Source of the DNA: Trichosphaerium sp. ATCC 40318
Taxonomy: Eukaryota > Discosea > Flabellinia > Trichosidae
Direction of reading: 5' to 3'
Assembly: GCA_038496445.1 (NCBI GenBank)
Contig: JALMLS010000322.1
Span: forward strand, 806,001-870,000
Length of the DNA: 64,000 nt
Shown here: positions 21,910-33,702 of the stretch, in pieces
How the letters are laid out: each line of letters opens with the position of its first letter
Numbering within the stretch: position 1 is the first letter of the stretch
Translations under genes and position numbers: made by a program
The notes under the pieces: generated by a model
Told to the model about the DNA's origin: nothing
Database searches by the model: none
Seen by the model: only the letters and a program-made list of their open reading frames with translations

Positions 21910-24900
21910 ATGAGGAGAAGTGTATTACACCCTGTAGGAAAGAATAGGGGTTACACGCCAAACAGAAGGCGAAATCATGGTAAGCAAGCAGTGTATCACT
22001 AGCTAACAAAGCACACTTACGCGTAACAGGTAAAAACCCTGTACCTTCACCGAGGAAGGCTCCACAAACTCAACCACACATGCCAATTGGAGACATTAGA
22101 AGTATTGGAAGTATACCTAAAGTAAAACCTGTCCCAGAGCAATTGCCTTATCAAAACCTTCCACAGCTCCCTAATTTTGTGCCAAACGGACCAGAGGTAT
22201 GTAGTATTCAACACTGCCAATCTACTCGCATACAATTACCTGTTTTCTTTGCGAACCCAAAATTGCTCGTTCTGGAGTCCAGTAAAAAACAATCCAAAGC
22301 GACGCGTTGATAGACGTTCGTAACACACAAAAAATATTTTACAAAAAACTAACGCGAACGCTTTTTCGTTGGGCGTGTACGCACGAAAGAACTAAGAGCG
22401 AAACTAAGCGCATTAATTCGTTTTTTTTTGTTTGATCAAAAAGTAAAATCTTTTTTTTGAAAGCTTCTAATACCCTTCAGATAAATGCGGCAGCGTATCA
22501 GAGTATAACACCATTCTCTGGTGGCGTTCCTAAGCTTTCTGGACCAGTAATAAATGTTGCACCTGTCTACTCACCACAACATTTACACCTCCAGAATGTC
22601 CGGCCCCATCCTCAAATTCCGTACCACAACCCGCAACAGCAGTTTTTCCAAGCTCACCAACAACACTACCAAAATATGAATTTGCGTCACCCCAACATGT
22701 CCAATTTGATGCATTATCAGCAAGCAGTGTTCAATGCACCAAGGAGACCTGTTCCAGCGTATAATCAACGCGTTTTTGTCCCTCAACACGCTGCTAGATT
22801 TAATCACCAACCAAGCAAAAGCGCTTATCAGCGCACGAATATTGGCCATAGATTAGATGTTCCGTACGTGTCATGAACTTTTTGTATTAATTCTCTACTC
22901 GCAAAGTAAAAAAACTAACTCTCTTAGAACGCGTTCGAACTCTGCAAGAAGGTATATCCCTGGTGACGTACAAGTAGCGAATTTTGATAACGCTGCTCTG
23001 GCACGACGACCAGTTGTAATTGAGTTTATTAACGATGACTGTCGTTGTCTTGGTTTACTCAGTACGTTATAATTTACAGCTCCACTAATTCTGCCGCGTT
23101 TCCATTAATTTTCCTCTTTGCATTATTTTTTAAATCTTCTAACAATCTATCCAGTTGAGCGTGTTGGTGATGATTCAAGGCATAAAAACACTTATTGGGT
23201 AATCACGAACAAGTCTCAGCCTGCAATAGCAGTAGAGGTTTCCCAGATAACGTTTCAATGGCCTTCTCGGCATCACTTTACAAATTACTTTTTCCAAGCA
23301 CAAGATATTCCAAACCTTCAAATTATGTGTCTGGAGCTCACTGAAAAGTACAAAGCACGTGTCCCTATTGCCTGGGGTGCATTTATCGACAAATCCGTCC
23401 ACTATGTGTCCACAGGCGATTTGGCTCAGTTTCTCTTCAAAGAACAACCAGACTCTCCAAAACCTCACGAATATTACGTAGCTCATCGTTTAATGTCAAA
23501 TGACTGTGTTTACTTTGAAGAAACATCCAGACGTCATGTATTCCGTTGCCGAACATTAAAAGAAGTATCAGAGCGTAGACGAATGGAATTGAGCAATAAT
23601 TCAGACTCTACAATTATTTTCTTGCATCGCGTAGTGGCTTGGTTGAAAAAACGTAGTTACAACATGTCAGGTGCAAAGCTTCCTTCCTTGCCAAAAATTG
23701 GAGACATAGACTTGAAATGGGATGTTGTTGCTGATAAGTCTTTCATTGATGAGATAAGCTCATACGCGCTTGTACCTCCTGGACATCAACCAAACTCGAA
23801 GATTTACTCTAAATACCTAAAGGTAAGACACAAAAGGGCTTTGCTTGAAAGTTCTTTATCTTTGTTCATTCAACCCTTTACTCATCATTATTTGTAGTAT
23901 TTGGGTGTTGGCGATATGCCTAGAGGAGCATTCGATTTGTTAGTACGTTTGGGCGTGTACAGTAAGCACCAAAACGTCAATCTGCTTCGTTACCCTCACA
24001 AACTCGACTTTACTCCACAACAAAACAAAAAATACGCTGACCTCTCGGCAATACTCGATAGACCAATAGACTTTATAGAAGATCACAGACGTACGTGTTT
24101 TCCTCATTACACAGACTTCATATTGACATGATTTCACTTCTAGAAGTCTCACGAGGACCACTTGTTGTAGATAGAGATTTTGAGGTTCGTAGGGATCTCA
24201 CACATGTCACACCTGTCCTTGCTATTGATGAAGATATAAATGGAAACGAAATCGATGATGCTATCGCCCTCCATACGAAGAACGGCAAAGAATGGGTTAT
24301 TATTCACATTGCCGACCCTACAAGAGCTATTACACCAAATACTGAGCTTGATCTTTTGGCCAGACAGCGTGCTTGCTCTACTTTCTTGCCAGAGGCTAGT
24401 TTCTCAATGTTTCCTCTTCCACTTGCGCGTAACAATTTCTCGCTACGTCAAGGAAAAACAAATTATTCCTTGTCTTATGCTGTGACTTTGGCTGAAGATG
24501 GATCGATAGATGACTACGAGATATGTCCTGCAGTTGTTGGAGCAGTAACAGCCCTCAGCTACAATGATGCAGATGGTATGCTTAATGGCGTTAAAACGTC
24601 CAAAAAGACGAGGCAGTCAGTTACAGATAGTCTTACAAGGTTGCGTGAGCTTGCTGATTTGAGAAAAGCCTACAGAGTCCGGTACGTCTACGCGTTTTTA
24701 GACTTTTCGCCCAACTTTGGGTTGGCCGCACTTTATTGTTTGTGCACCACTAACATATCCTTTAGCAAAGGTGCAGTTGTGCTTGATATGCCATCACCTC
24801 AAATTCGTGTTGCAGACGAAGATGAACCTCAAATAGACCTTGTAGTTCGTTATGACTATGATTCTCCTTCAAGATCTACTGTACAAGAGCTTATGATTAT

Positions 24901-25759
24901 GGTTGGTGAAGTATCAGCATTATTTGCAAAGAAACATAGTATCCCTATACCTTACAGAACAGTGAGTTTACTTCCCTTTTTTCTCAGTTTACAAGTAAGT
25001 TTGCTGAGTTTATTTTCTAGGTTGACCATACTCGATCCAAGTCAGATGCTTCTGATACAAAAGTGACCGCGCCTAACCCATTATTGGCTGGTTATGATAA
25101 GTTTATGAAGCTTGTTGAGCAAATTAAAAAAATGGGTCAGCTTCCACAAGCTGTGAATGAAATCAATCCTGGGAAGCACTCTGCATTAGCTTTAGATCAG
25201 TACTGTCATGCAACATCTCCTATTCGCCGTTATAGCGATTTATTGGTACATCACCAGATCAAAGCTGTTCTACGTGGAGATAAGCCTCCGTTTGATAAGA
25301 CGAAAGTAGTTTCTATAATGGTAAGTCCAAGAAACAACTGTTTTGGTGTTTTGAGCATCGCGTAGTGGTTGCTGCTTTACTCACTCTTTTGATAGGAAAG
25401 ATTGGCTGAGACTAGTTCTAGTCTATCGCGTCTTACACAGTACAGTCAACGTTACTGGATGCTAAAATATCTTGAGCAAAAAGAGGATGTAGCTCAATCA
25501 GTTTGGAAGTCTCTTGTTCTTTCTGTTAGCAAGAAGTTCTCATTTGGTGGTGCTCAGCTACAAGTAATGCTATTGGATCTAGCTTTTAGAACTACGACAT
25601 TTTTACCTAGAGTCCCTGAACAAGGTAACGACTTTTTTTCTTCAAAAGGTTGTTTTTTTTTTGATACTTACTTGTTTTTCTTCTCTAGGTGACGTTCTGT
25701 TCTTGAAAATTGGAGAAATAGATGCCTTTAATAATGTATTACGCTTTGAGGAAGTATAA
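21910..25759 (+). CDS. RNase II/R-family (RNB) exoribonuclease
   Basis: Spliced gene starting at ATG 21910, with Arg-rich N-terminus MRRSVLHPVGKNRGYTPNRR. A 22080-22870 section is Pro/Gln/His/Asn-rich and probably disordered. The RNB catalytic region runs from about 24150: VLAIDEDINGNEIDDAIALH carries the acidic metal-binding cluster with Glu before the DD pair, as in organelle-type RNR1 relatives. YCHATSPIRRYSDLLVHH (about 25201-25250) is the conserved C-terminal RNB motif. It ends at VLRFEEV, TAA 25757-25759. Such enzymes degrade RNA processively 3' to 5'. The basic start might be a mitochondrial targeting signal, but the Gln-rich linker is unusual for that, so the compartment is open. The intron 22197-22461 is long (about 265 nt). 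Confidence 0.85.
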
Positions 25760-26598
25760 GTAAAATTAATGATTGGCTCTATTGTTCTGAATGGATAGAA
25801 GAAAAAAAACTCGAAAAAAACCCTGGAAAAAACAACGAAAAATGTGAGTTTTCTCACAAGGAAAAAAAGAAATAATGCGAAAAACGAAACCCCTAAAAAA
25901 ACCAATTTGTAATTATCTTTCTCTCTATAGATATTTGAATATGTGTAGTGGGTACTTACAAACCATTGTATATAATGACCTTTGTCCATACCAATAAAAA
26001 ACTTGTATTATTACGCTGAACTCTTTGTCCTGGTCAGCAATTAAAAAGTATTGGTGACAACGGTAAATTTGAAAAATTGTTTGACAGTTATTGTGCGTTA
26101 CAACCAAAGTACCCAAATAACTTTGATAACACGATAGTTTGCAGTTTCAATAGTTTCTACAACAGCCGCTTGTCAGGGCTTTTCATCAGTCAAAACTCTT
26201 GAGAGCGCTGTAGCAAAAGGAAACTTATCATATTTTGCATAATTTATCTATTTTGATAAATTATTTATGAAGGCTACTTGGTTGAACTGCACAATAACAT
26301 GATTACCAAAGTGTGTGCAACAATCCACAAGTCTACAAAATGTAATATGTTTGATGCTGTCAAATATTGACCTGGGGTTAAATGACTATGTGATATTGTA
26401 GGCTATCGTTATCAATAGGAGTTTTATAATGCGTAGTTTCTCGAAGAAACAACACCTGTAAAAACAAGATTTCACATATTTTAGTATTCTGAGCACAGTT
26501 TTACTGCAATGGCAAATAGTGTTGGGTTATTAATGGCAAAATATAAGTTTGATTGTTTGAATAATTGTTGTGTACACCAATCAATGATCTTACACTTA
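25760..26598. other. intergenic, no supported gene
   Basis: The stretch lies between the RNB gene 3' end and the 3' end of the LRR gene. It is AT-rich with A/T homopolymers. The reverse ORF over 25642-25989 is Phe-rich antisense of poly-A runs, and I see no exon. Confidence 0.4.
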
Positions 26599-27735
26599 TT
26601 ATGCTGTAATTTTACTATAGTAGTAACTTGGTATAATTGTGTGTACACCAATCAATGATCTTATACCCGCCTCTGTTATTGCTCTACATCCATCCAAGAT
26701 GATAGTATGCACACCAACCAGAGCTTTCAGCCCTTTGTCTGTTATAGCTGTACATGCTAATTTAATTGTATGTACACCTACCAATGCTTTCAAACCTTCA
26801 TCTGTGACTCTTGTGGATGATAAATCAATCTCATGCACACCTGCCAACGCTTTTATGCCTCTATCTGTTATTGAATCACAAGCGTACAAATTGATAGTGT
26901 GTACACCAATCAGAGCTTTCAGCCCTTTGTCTGTTATAGCTGTACATGCTAATTTAATTGTATGTACACCTGTCAAAGCTATTAACCCTTCATCTGTCAC
27001 GTTTGTGTATCCTAAATTAATTGTGTGTACTCCTGCCAATGCCGCTATGCCTCTAGCTGTTACTCTATTATTTTTAAGTGAGATTGTATGGACACCAGAT
27101 AATGCCAATAAACCTTCATCTGTTACATTTGTTTGTGATAAATCAATCTTATGGACACCAGCCAATGCTCTTATGCCTTCATCTGTTACTTTATTCTGTG
27201 AAAGGTTGATAGTATGAACACCTGCCAATGCTTTGAGACCTTCATCTGTTACTTTCGTATGTTCAAGGTCGATAGTATGAACACCTGCCAATGCTTTGAG
27301 ACCTTCATCTGTTATTTGGAGGCATGCGTATATGCTGATAGTATGGACACCTGCTAGACATTTGATTCCAGCATCTGTTACATTACTACAATAGGAAAGA
27401 CTGATTTTGTGTACTCCTGAAAGCAGAGGTAAGATGTCATCAGATACTTCTTCGGCAATTCCCGTCAAAGAAATATGCGTGTTCTGAAGTAAAGGGCTTC
27501 CAGAAAGTAGGTACAGCTCACTTTTGCTTAAAACAAAAATAATATTGTATCCAACGTGCTTGTGGACAATATCTCGCAGCAAGCGACATGTTTGAGCTGA
27601 TCTCAGAGTAAATGTGCTGCATTTCAGAATGAGAACAATAATTTCAACTGGAAGAGAGATAAGGTCGATTGTATGCGGTTGGAGAGATCCGATGTCCTTT
27701 GGCTGTTTAGTAGATTGGTTTGTTCTTTCTTCCAT
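26599..27735 (-). CDS. F-box/leucine-rich-repeat protein (copy 2, intact)
   Basis: Intronless 378-residue ORF from ATG 27735. The F-box-like N-terminus (DLISLPVEIIVLIL, RSAQTCRLLRDIV) matches copy 1 in layout. About thirteen LRR units follow from residue 115, alternating longer units (ITDRGIKALAGVHEIDLSS) with shorter ones (VTDEGLKALAGVHTIKL). A predicted SCF substrate adaptor. The first ~80 codons and the sequence just 5' of the ATG are nearly the same as at 33703, on the opposite strand, so the two arose by a recent inverted duplication. Confidence 0.82.
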   Translation of the reverse strand: MEERTNQSTKQPKDIGSLQPHTIDLISLPVEIIVLILKCSTFTLRSAQTCRLLRDIVHKHVGYNIIFVLSKSELYLLSGSPLLQNTHISLTGIAEEVSDDILPLLSGVHKISLSYCSNVTDAGIKCLAGVHTISIYACLQITDEGLKALAGVHTIDLEHTKVTDEGLKALAGVHTINLSQNKVTDEGIRALAGVHKIDLSQTNVTDEGLLALSGVHTISLKNNRVTARGIAALAGVHTINLGYTNVTDEGLIALTGVHTIKLACTAITDKGLKALIGVHTINLYACDSITDRGIKALAGVHEIDLSSTRVTDEGLKALVGVHTIKLACTAITDKGLKALVGVHTIILDGCRAITEAGIRSLIGVHTIIPSYYYSKITA

Positions 27736-28024
27736 GTTCTAGCGTAAAGGTTGTATACACAATTAAAGCCCTCAATGGAAGGGTTTGCAGTACTGTTTGA
27801 AACTGATACGAGGTACTTTGACCAAAAATATGACACGTGACAATAAAACGTGAAAAAACTCATAACTACTACGACATTAGCGTATGCAATAAAAATGTTA
27901 ATATGACGTGAGATACGTGACATAATATAAGCTTTGTTGGGTTAAAAGTAATCTTTGCAAGTTTAGGACTGTGGTGTTCCCCGAATTTTGTTAAATTTCT
28001 GGTTATTTATGTATCATACACACT
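27736..28024. promoter_or_regulatory. divergent intergenic region upstream of LRR copy 2
   Basis: Divergent promoters of the LRR gene and of the multi-exon gene at 28025. CACGTGACAATAAAACGTG lies near 27832. The segment next to the LRR start is duplicated upstream of the pseudogene at 33703. Confidence 0.35.
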
Positions 28025-30271
28025 ATGCTGCATGCTCTCGTGAATACCCTAAACCCGTACTTGCATCTACCACATCTAGAACGTATAGAAGCGCGGTATC
28101 AAGATTATAAAATAACAAGAAGTCACAGACCAATTTATTTAAAGCGTTATATAAATGAATGGACCATTTGCGCGCGTGGTACGGTATTATAATAGGTATT
28201 AGTAATTTCTAAATGGAAATACAGAATTATGCCGCCAGAAATACCTTAAAGAAGTATTAGAAAGTCTAAAAGTGCTACCTACGAAGAGTTTGTTTCAATT
28301 CGGACAAGATAATGCGTTAAAGGTATTATATTGCTTTTAACACGATATATTCGCATGTGGAAGTATACCTCATACTCTTTAGTGCTGTTTGGCAGCTTTT
28401 CGCCAAGGAAATTTAATTGACAGCCCTGAGTCACTTGAAACGCTTGCAAACGTTATTCTTTTGATGAAAGTCGAAGTACGTTATCAATACAGACCATTTC
28501 GCTAACATATAACTCAAAAAGTACATGGAATACGGCATTCTAGAACTATTGTCCTTTTTTGGTACATAAACGACTCTCAGTACAAAACACATACTCATCA
28601 CTGACACTAGGAGAAGAAGGCTTTGACTTGACAGCAATTCCTGTATTTTTACGGATACTGTAAGTGAAAAAAACCCATCGCAACAACTTATACAAATTCA
28701 TCAATTCAAAAAAAAGCTAATTTGTTCATTCAAGGCGTTCTATTGGAGAGAATGCAAAGTTTAAGACTACCAATGCATTATTTGCGCGTCATGTTGCTGT
28801 TTCAAAGCTTACTGGACCTGCTGGTAGTGGTATTATAAAAGGGACTTTAGGCGTTTTAGAAGCAGCTGGGATTATATTAAAAAGTACTCCTACTCTCTTT
28901 TATTTGGACGTTGTGCCATCTCTCATCACGTGATTTTTAGATGATGATGAACCTGATTTTCAGTTTGCTGAAACTCAGATTCGTTATGGGCATGCCCATG
29001 ATAAGCATAGTGACTACTTTGTTGCTTGGTTGGCTGAGGTTTGTCGTTTGGTTTTTTTTTTAGACGATTACTAATATTTTTGGTTCAAGATTTTGGTCCG
29101 ACAAGGGTATCCTGAACAGGCTTTGGCTGTGTTAAAGCAATACTGGTTATCTCATCAAGCAAATCCAAACGCTTATAGGTACGTTATAATTTTTTACGCG
29201 TCACATGTGACATGACATATCGTCAATCGCTTTTTTAATGTACTCTAGACTATTTTGGACTTGTATTCATAAGACAAAAACAAGGAAAAAGTCGATGGTA
29301 CAGCTCATGAAAGTTCTATGTAAAAGATCACTGAAAATGGACCCTGGTTATCATAGACCTATGATAATGTACGTGCATAGCCAGTAAACACATTATTGGA
29401 TTTTGATTGAAAAAAAAATATGACACTTTTGTGCCTAGTGCAATCCTCTTTTTACACTGTTTTATATGTTAACATCCCTTTTATGCATGCCCATATTTTC
29501 TTGCAAGTTCCATTATATGCGCTTGTGTTTCTTATTTTTTTCTTAAAGGCGTGATGTTACTAAAATTAAGACAAAAACGACGTTCAAGAAGATTCCTGTT
29601 TTCAGCTTTAAAATGGGTACAGCGAACACAAAATTCGTTTTTTGTTACCAATGAAAACTAAATAACTTGTTCGCATAGGTCTCGATTTTAATACAGCACT
29701 GAAGATTGCTATAAGACGTGTTGAGAGTTTTCCTTTATTGTTTAAAAGATGGAATGAGTTTATCGAAGTATTACTTTGTGCTGTACAAAATGAAGACGCT
29801 GTTGTTGTCCGTACACAAAGAGTGGTACTTCATGATCATGTAAAAGAGAGATTAGATTGGTGGAAGTATAGTTTGTTCAATGCAGACAATATCTTTGATA
29901 TAGGTACGCCAAGACGAGCAACAAAATTCCTTTCAAAAAACAAACCACTTCGCGTCGTTACACACATTCACTGAGACGTGTGTAATTTTATTGGCAATAG
30001 TGGTGTATCTATCCTTGTTGAAACAAGCTTTTATTTTATTTTTCTTTGTATACATTGCCAGCAAGTACCTTGTTTTTGTTCATTTTTATTCTTGTAATGA
30101 CTTTTTTTTGCAGCTGATAAAGTTCTTGTGCTACGGTGCAATGCATATAAGTTGATTTATAATGAAGAAGGTGATTTTATAAAAGCAGTAAAGAACATTG
30201 TCGGTAAAGAAAAATATAACAACCTTTCACACAATGCATGTAAAAAATGGATAACAATAATAAATGAATAA
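28025..30271 (+). CDS. Multi-exon protein of unknown function, possibly TAF1A-like
   Basis: About nine exons, start ATG 28025 (MLHALVNTLNPYLHLPHLER), stop TAA 30269-30271. It is predicted all-helical, with a stretch like a TPR or other helical repeat (AWLAEILVRQGYPEQALAVL, then NPNAYRLFWTCI). A Trp-Trp near the C-terminus (ERLDWWKYSLF) and the helical repeat remind me of TAF1A, a subunit of the RNA polymerase I factor SL1, but the match is from memory and weak. Introns near 29370-29550 and 29905-30114 are long (about 180-210 nt). The donor at the end of exon 3 (about 28478) is uncertain: a GTTATC donor restores frame where GTACGT does not. There is no signal peptide, so the protein is probably intracellular. 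Confidence 0.6.
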
Positions 30272-30482
30272 CCTATGCTCTTTAAACATACAACACCAAG
30301 ATGTCTTTAATACTCACGCGGTCTCAAGTTCTAGAGAAGCACTTTGACTAAATCACGTGATTATTCTTTTGACAGTTTGGTACCATTCCGAGCTACACAG
30401 TGTACTACCCATCATAGTCAATACTTAGTACGTGCTTACAAACAAGAGAAGTTCCTCAACCAACGAATCACCAATACTACTA

Positions 30483-31738
30483 ATGGCAGAACCAACAACA
30501 ACAAGAGATCCTGCCAAATCTTTCCGAGTAACATTGGACATTCACAGCGCCAGTAATCTAAAACCGATTGATAAATCAGGTTCTTCGAACCCTTACATCG
30601 TTTGCTATCGCATGTCGGATAAGAGACACCAAGCTAAATCACATGTACGCACCGAACTTGAAAGATTACTACTACGTGACCCTTGGAAACCTGAAAAAAC
30701 ACACGAAGTTGTTTTGCGATGTCTAGGAATTGAAAAATCTGTAGTCTTATTTCCCTCGAAGGTTGTCGAACAATCTCTAAACCCTACATGGGATTTCAAA
30801 TGTAATATTGTCGCAAATGGACTTGATTTCATTATTCTGAGCGTGTGGTATAGCTCAATTTACTCTCTTTGATTTTTTCTTTTCTGCTTTTTTTAACATT
30901 TGTCTTTAGGCACAAATCCAAGAGCGGAAAAAAGTGTTTGGGAATATCAAGGCTCCAAACTTCCATAATTACCGAATCAGAACAGCATATGACAATAGAA
31001 CTAGAACCTCAAAGCAAGAAGGATAAAAATATAACTGGAACTGTATCATTCAAAGCGAAAAAGACACACGATGTTTTCATTATAAAATCTTCAGGAACAA
31101 AAATCGAAAAGCACGTGATAGTACCTCTTCTGACAGGAAACATTGAATCAATCTTAAACGAGCTTCATCCAGAAGGAAGGGAACTATGCTCAAGGACTGG
31201 GCTACTACATATGCGATACGTAATTTTAAAACACTATAGTGCTCTTAAAGCAGGGTCTACGATGAGAAAATTGACCATGAGTAGTAGTCAAGGAATGAAA
31301 GTAAGGAAAGAGTGTTATTCCTATAAGTTTGAGCTAAAGTCATTGATATTCACTTGCGTTTGGGTCAACAAAGAGCTAACAACTCTGAATCCTCACGCAA
31401 AAGAACTTCACTCAATGTACAACAACCCAATACCGATCGCTATATATGCAGATTTCGCTCGGGATACTCTACAACAAGCAGAAAAGGGTGAATATTCTGG
31501 GTTTATGATGGATCCAGCTGCTATTACAAAGGTAATGTCACCACTCAAGGGCATGATGTTCTCTCATAAATACAAACAAGAACAGGTCGTGAACCCACCG
31601 CCAGACCAAGGTATGCCTGGGTGCATTGTTGTTGTCAAATTGAGGGCTAGAAACGAAGAAAAGAAGAGTATGAGTGTAAATGTTTCGCTCTATTTGAAGC
31701 CTTTCACAGTTTTTATCAAGAGCTTTGAAATCGTATGA
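30483..31738 (+). CDS. C2-domain protein
   Basis: Two exons, 30483-30847 and 30910-31738, joined in frame (TG then G restores Trp), give 397 residues. The N-terminus is a C2-type beta-sandwich: LDIHSASNLKPIDKSGSSNP then YIVCY, and later VEQSLNPTWDFKC. This resembles the first C2 domain of copines, where acidic loops bind calcium and phospholipid; here only part of the acidic set is seen. The C-terminal two thirds, with many Lys/Ser, is not recognised and lacks an evident VWA metal site, so it is not called a copine. Likely peripheral membrane or signalling protein; inference only. Confidence 0.7.
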
Positions 31739-31842
31739 ACTCTTTCTAACTTGACATGGGAAATCATTTTACAAATAAATTACGCTTATTGTTGATTGCC
31801 AGTCGTAGATAAACACCTGAGAACTTGGTAGTTTACATTATG

Positions 31843-31850
31843 TGACGTCA
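31843..31850. promoter_or_regulatory. CRE-like palindrome TGACGTCA
   Basis: Perfect 8-bp CREB/ATF consensus 81 bp upstream of a small ORF at 31931 and 105 bp downstream of the C2 gene stop. The assignment rests on the motif alone. Confidence 0.25.
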
Positions 31851-31930
31851 TGACTTGTGACTGTTAAGTGAGTTTGGAAACAAAACCGTTAGGTAAGTAC
31901 CCGCAACATTAGGTAACAGAAAGAGCTAGG

Positions 31931-32080
31931 ATGAACCCATTACCTTTGCTTAATACAGCGTTACTATTCGCTCGGGCTTCGCCCGAACAGTACGCTAAAA
32001 TAAATACAATGGTGGTAGAGAGTCTACAAGAAGCAACAAGAGCGATGCCTGAAATCATGGAAAGCCTCAGAGGCACGTGA
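31931..32080 (+). CDS. Small ORF, 49 residues, unknown
   Basis: ATG 31931 to TGA 32080. It reads MNPLPLLNTALLFARASPEQ and continues with a charged helical stretch ending MESLRGT, which looks protein-like (amphipathic helix, no low complexity). No known family recognised. A 6-bp hairpin (TCGGGC, TTC, GCCCGA) lies inside it at about 31970-31984, so the segment could instead be a structured transcript. No intron seen. Confidence 0.35.
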   Translation: MNPLPLLNTALLFARASPEQYAKINTMVVESLQEATRAMPEIMESLRGT

Positions 32081-32346
32081 AACAGCGAAACGTCTTTTTT
32101 TTTGTTTATTGTTTTTCGGTTTTACCCAAATCTATTTTTTTCTAATACTGCAAATATCCCTTTATTGCGATACTTTAGGTTATGTATTATATTAACTAAA
32201 TATTGTAGCTGTACAAAAATTAAGTGCGGAGAAAAAAATGGGCTGGCAGTTGCGTGCTGCGAGGCGCGGAAGGCATATAAAGCAGTTTATTGCTGTACGC
32301 ACGTGATACAAGCTTAAATTGATAATGATCACAGGAAAAAGATAAA

Positions 32347-33073
32347 ATGCATGTTAAAGTATTTAAGACAATCATGAAAGAGTTAAACGTTATGCAGCGG
32401 GTGCGTTTGGAGCTCTAGGGATTTTTTAAATACTAATTGTTTTTTTGGATTTGTTTTTAGGGTAACTTCATGTTGTTTCTTGGTGCGCACGTGATTGCTT
32501 TATCAAGGGACGATATTGGTCCTGTGTCAATGATATTAAATGCTATAACTTCAGTAGAAGATCATCTAAATATGACAACAAAGCTACTCGCAAAACGAGA
32601 GACTTTCGAATCGGTAAAGCTCATTTTACCTTTTTATTTTATTTTTTTTTCTCCAATTTCGCTTTTCCTCTTGACGCTCTTTACATCACGTGAACACCAC
32701 CAAGATCATCCATACTAACGTAAAAAACTAGTCATTACGGGATCGCATGGAATCTATAGAAGTACAAGCAAAGACAATACTATTACGTCTACATACAGCA
32801 CTTATAGAGAATAATGAAAAAGAGGTTACAAAGGCAACAAAACAAATGATGGAAATTCACGATAACGTCACAGAAATCAAAACAGCTTCATTAAGAGACC
32901 TTAAAAAGACATTTGAGAGCAAAGAGCAAAGAGTATTGATATTAATGTCTTTCATAGAGCAAGAAAGAGAGTCAGAGGTCACTTTTATAAAAAGAAAAAG
33001 TGTTGATCCTGAAGAATCTTCAGAAACATCTAGCGAAGCTTCCTTTAATAGTAGAAATATTTATTTCACGTGA
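32347..33073 (+). CDS. Predicted coiled-coil protein, 182 residues
   Basis: Three exons (32347-32400, 32461-32613, 32732-33073) join in frame with phase 0 throughout. The protein is rich in Glu, Lys and Leu with heptad-like spacing (SLRDLKKTFESKEQRVLIL), so a coiled coil is likely. The C-terminus is Ser/Glu-rich (DPEESSETSSEASF). There are no signal peptide and no recognised domain. Function unknown. The stop overlaps a CACGTG. Confidence 0.6.
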
Positions 33074-33702
33074 TAGAACAAGAAAAAGAGTATTTGTCCC
33101 CTAAGGGGTTTTAAATAAAACAGTTTAAACCTACATGAGCGGATGGACGTGAAAACAAGTATTGTTTGTTGTAAAATACATACTTTGAAGATGGCAAGAA
33201 ATAGAATGTTGCATTAAGCTTCAGAACGTGCTCTTCACCACCTTGGATTTAATGTTGCGTTCTGAGAAAAGATTGCTTAGTTTGAAATGGTAAGAGTTAC
33301 GAAAATCAATTACCGAAGATGAGCTCCAAGTGCGTGCAAGCCCCGACATTAAAAAAAAAGACAACTGTTGCTGGTGGTTTTAACGTTATTACACCCGTCT
33401 TACTGTTTGGATGCTACCAAAGTGCTTTTGTTGCGTGTGGTAGGCGCTAGTAAGCTATACACGTACCGTCAGAGGCGACATGGGGTATCTCAGATTGGCC
33501 CTCGAAGTCGACTTGTTCACAAGGCCTAATAGGTCACTGCTATTCGCAGTAACCTTGGGTTGAGATTTTGGTGGCCAACGTGTTGTTGGAGCATTGACTT
33601 GAGAAGACTTTGCAAAAACTTAACGTATTGCAATATCATATATTTCTAGTTTATTTAGCAAACTTTAGGCCTCCTTTAATTGTACAACCTATTCGCTAGA
33701 AC
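33074..33702. other. intergenic, upstream of LRR pseudogene
   Basis: No exon seen. The last 40 bp (CTTTAATTGTACAACC and GCTAGAACATGG) resemble the promoter of LRR copy 2, marking one edge of the duplication. Confidence 0.4.
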
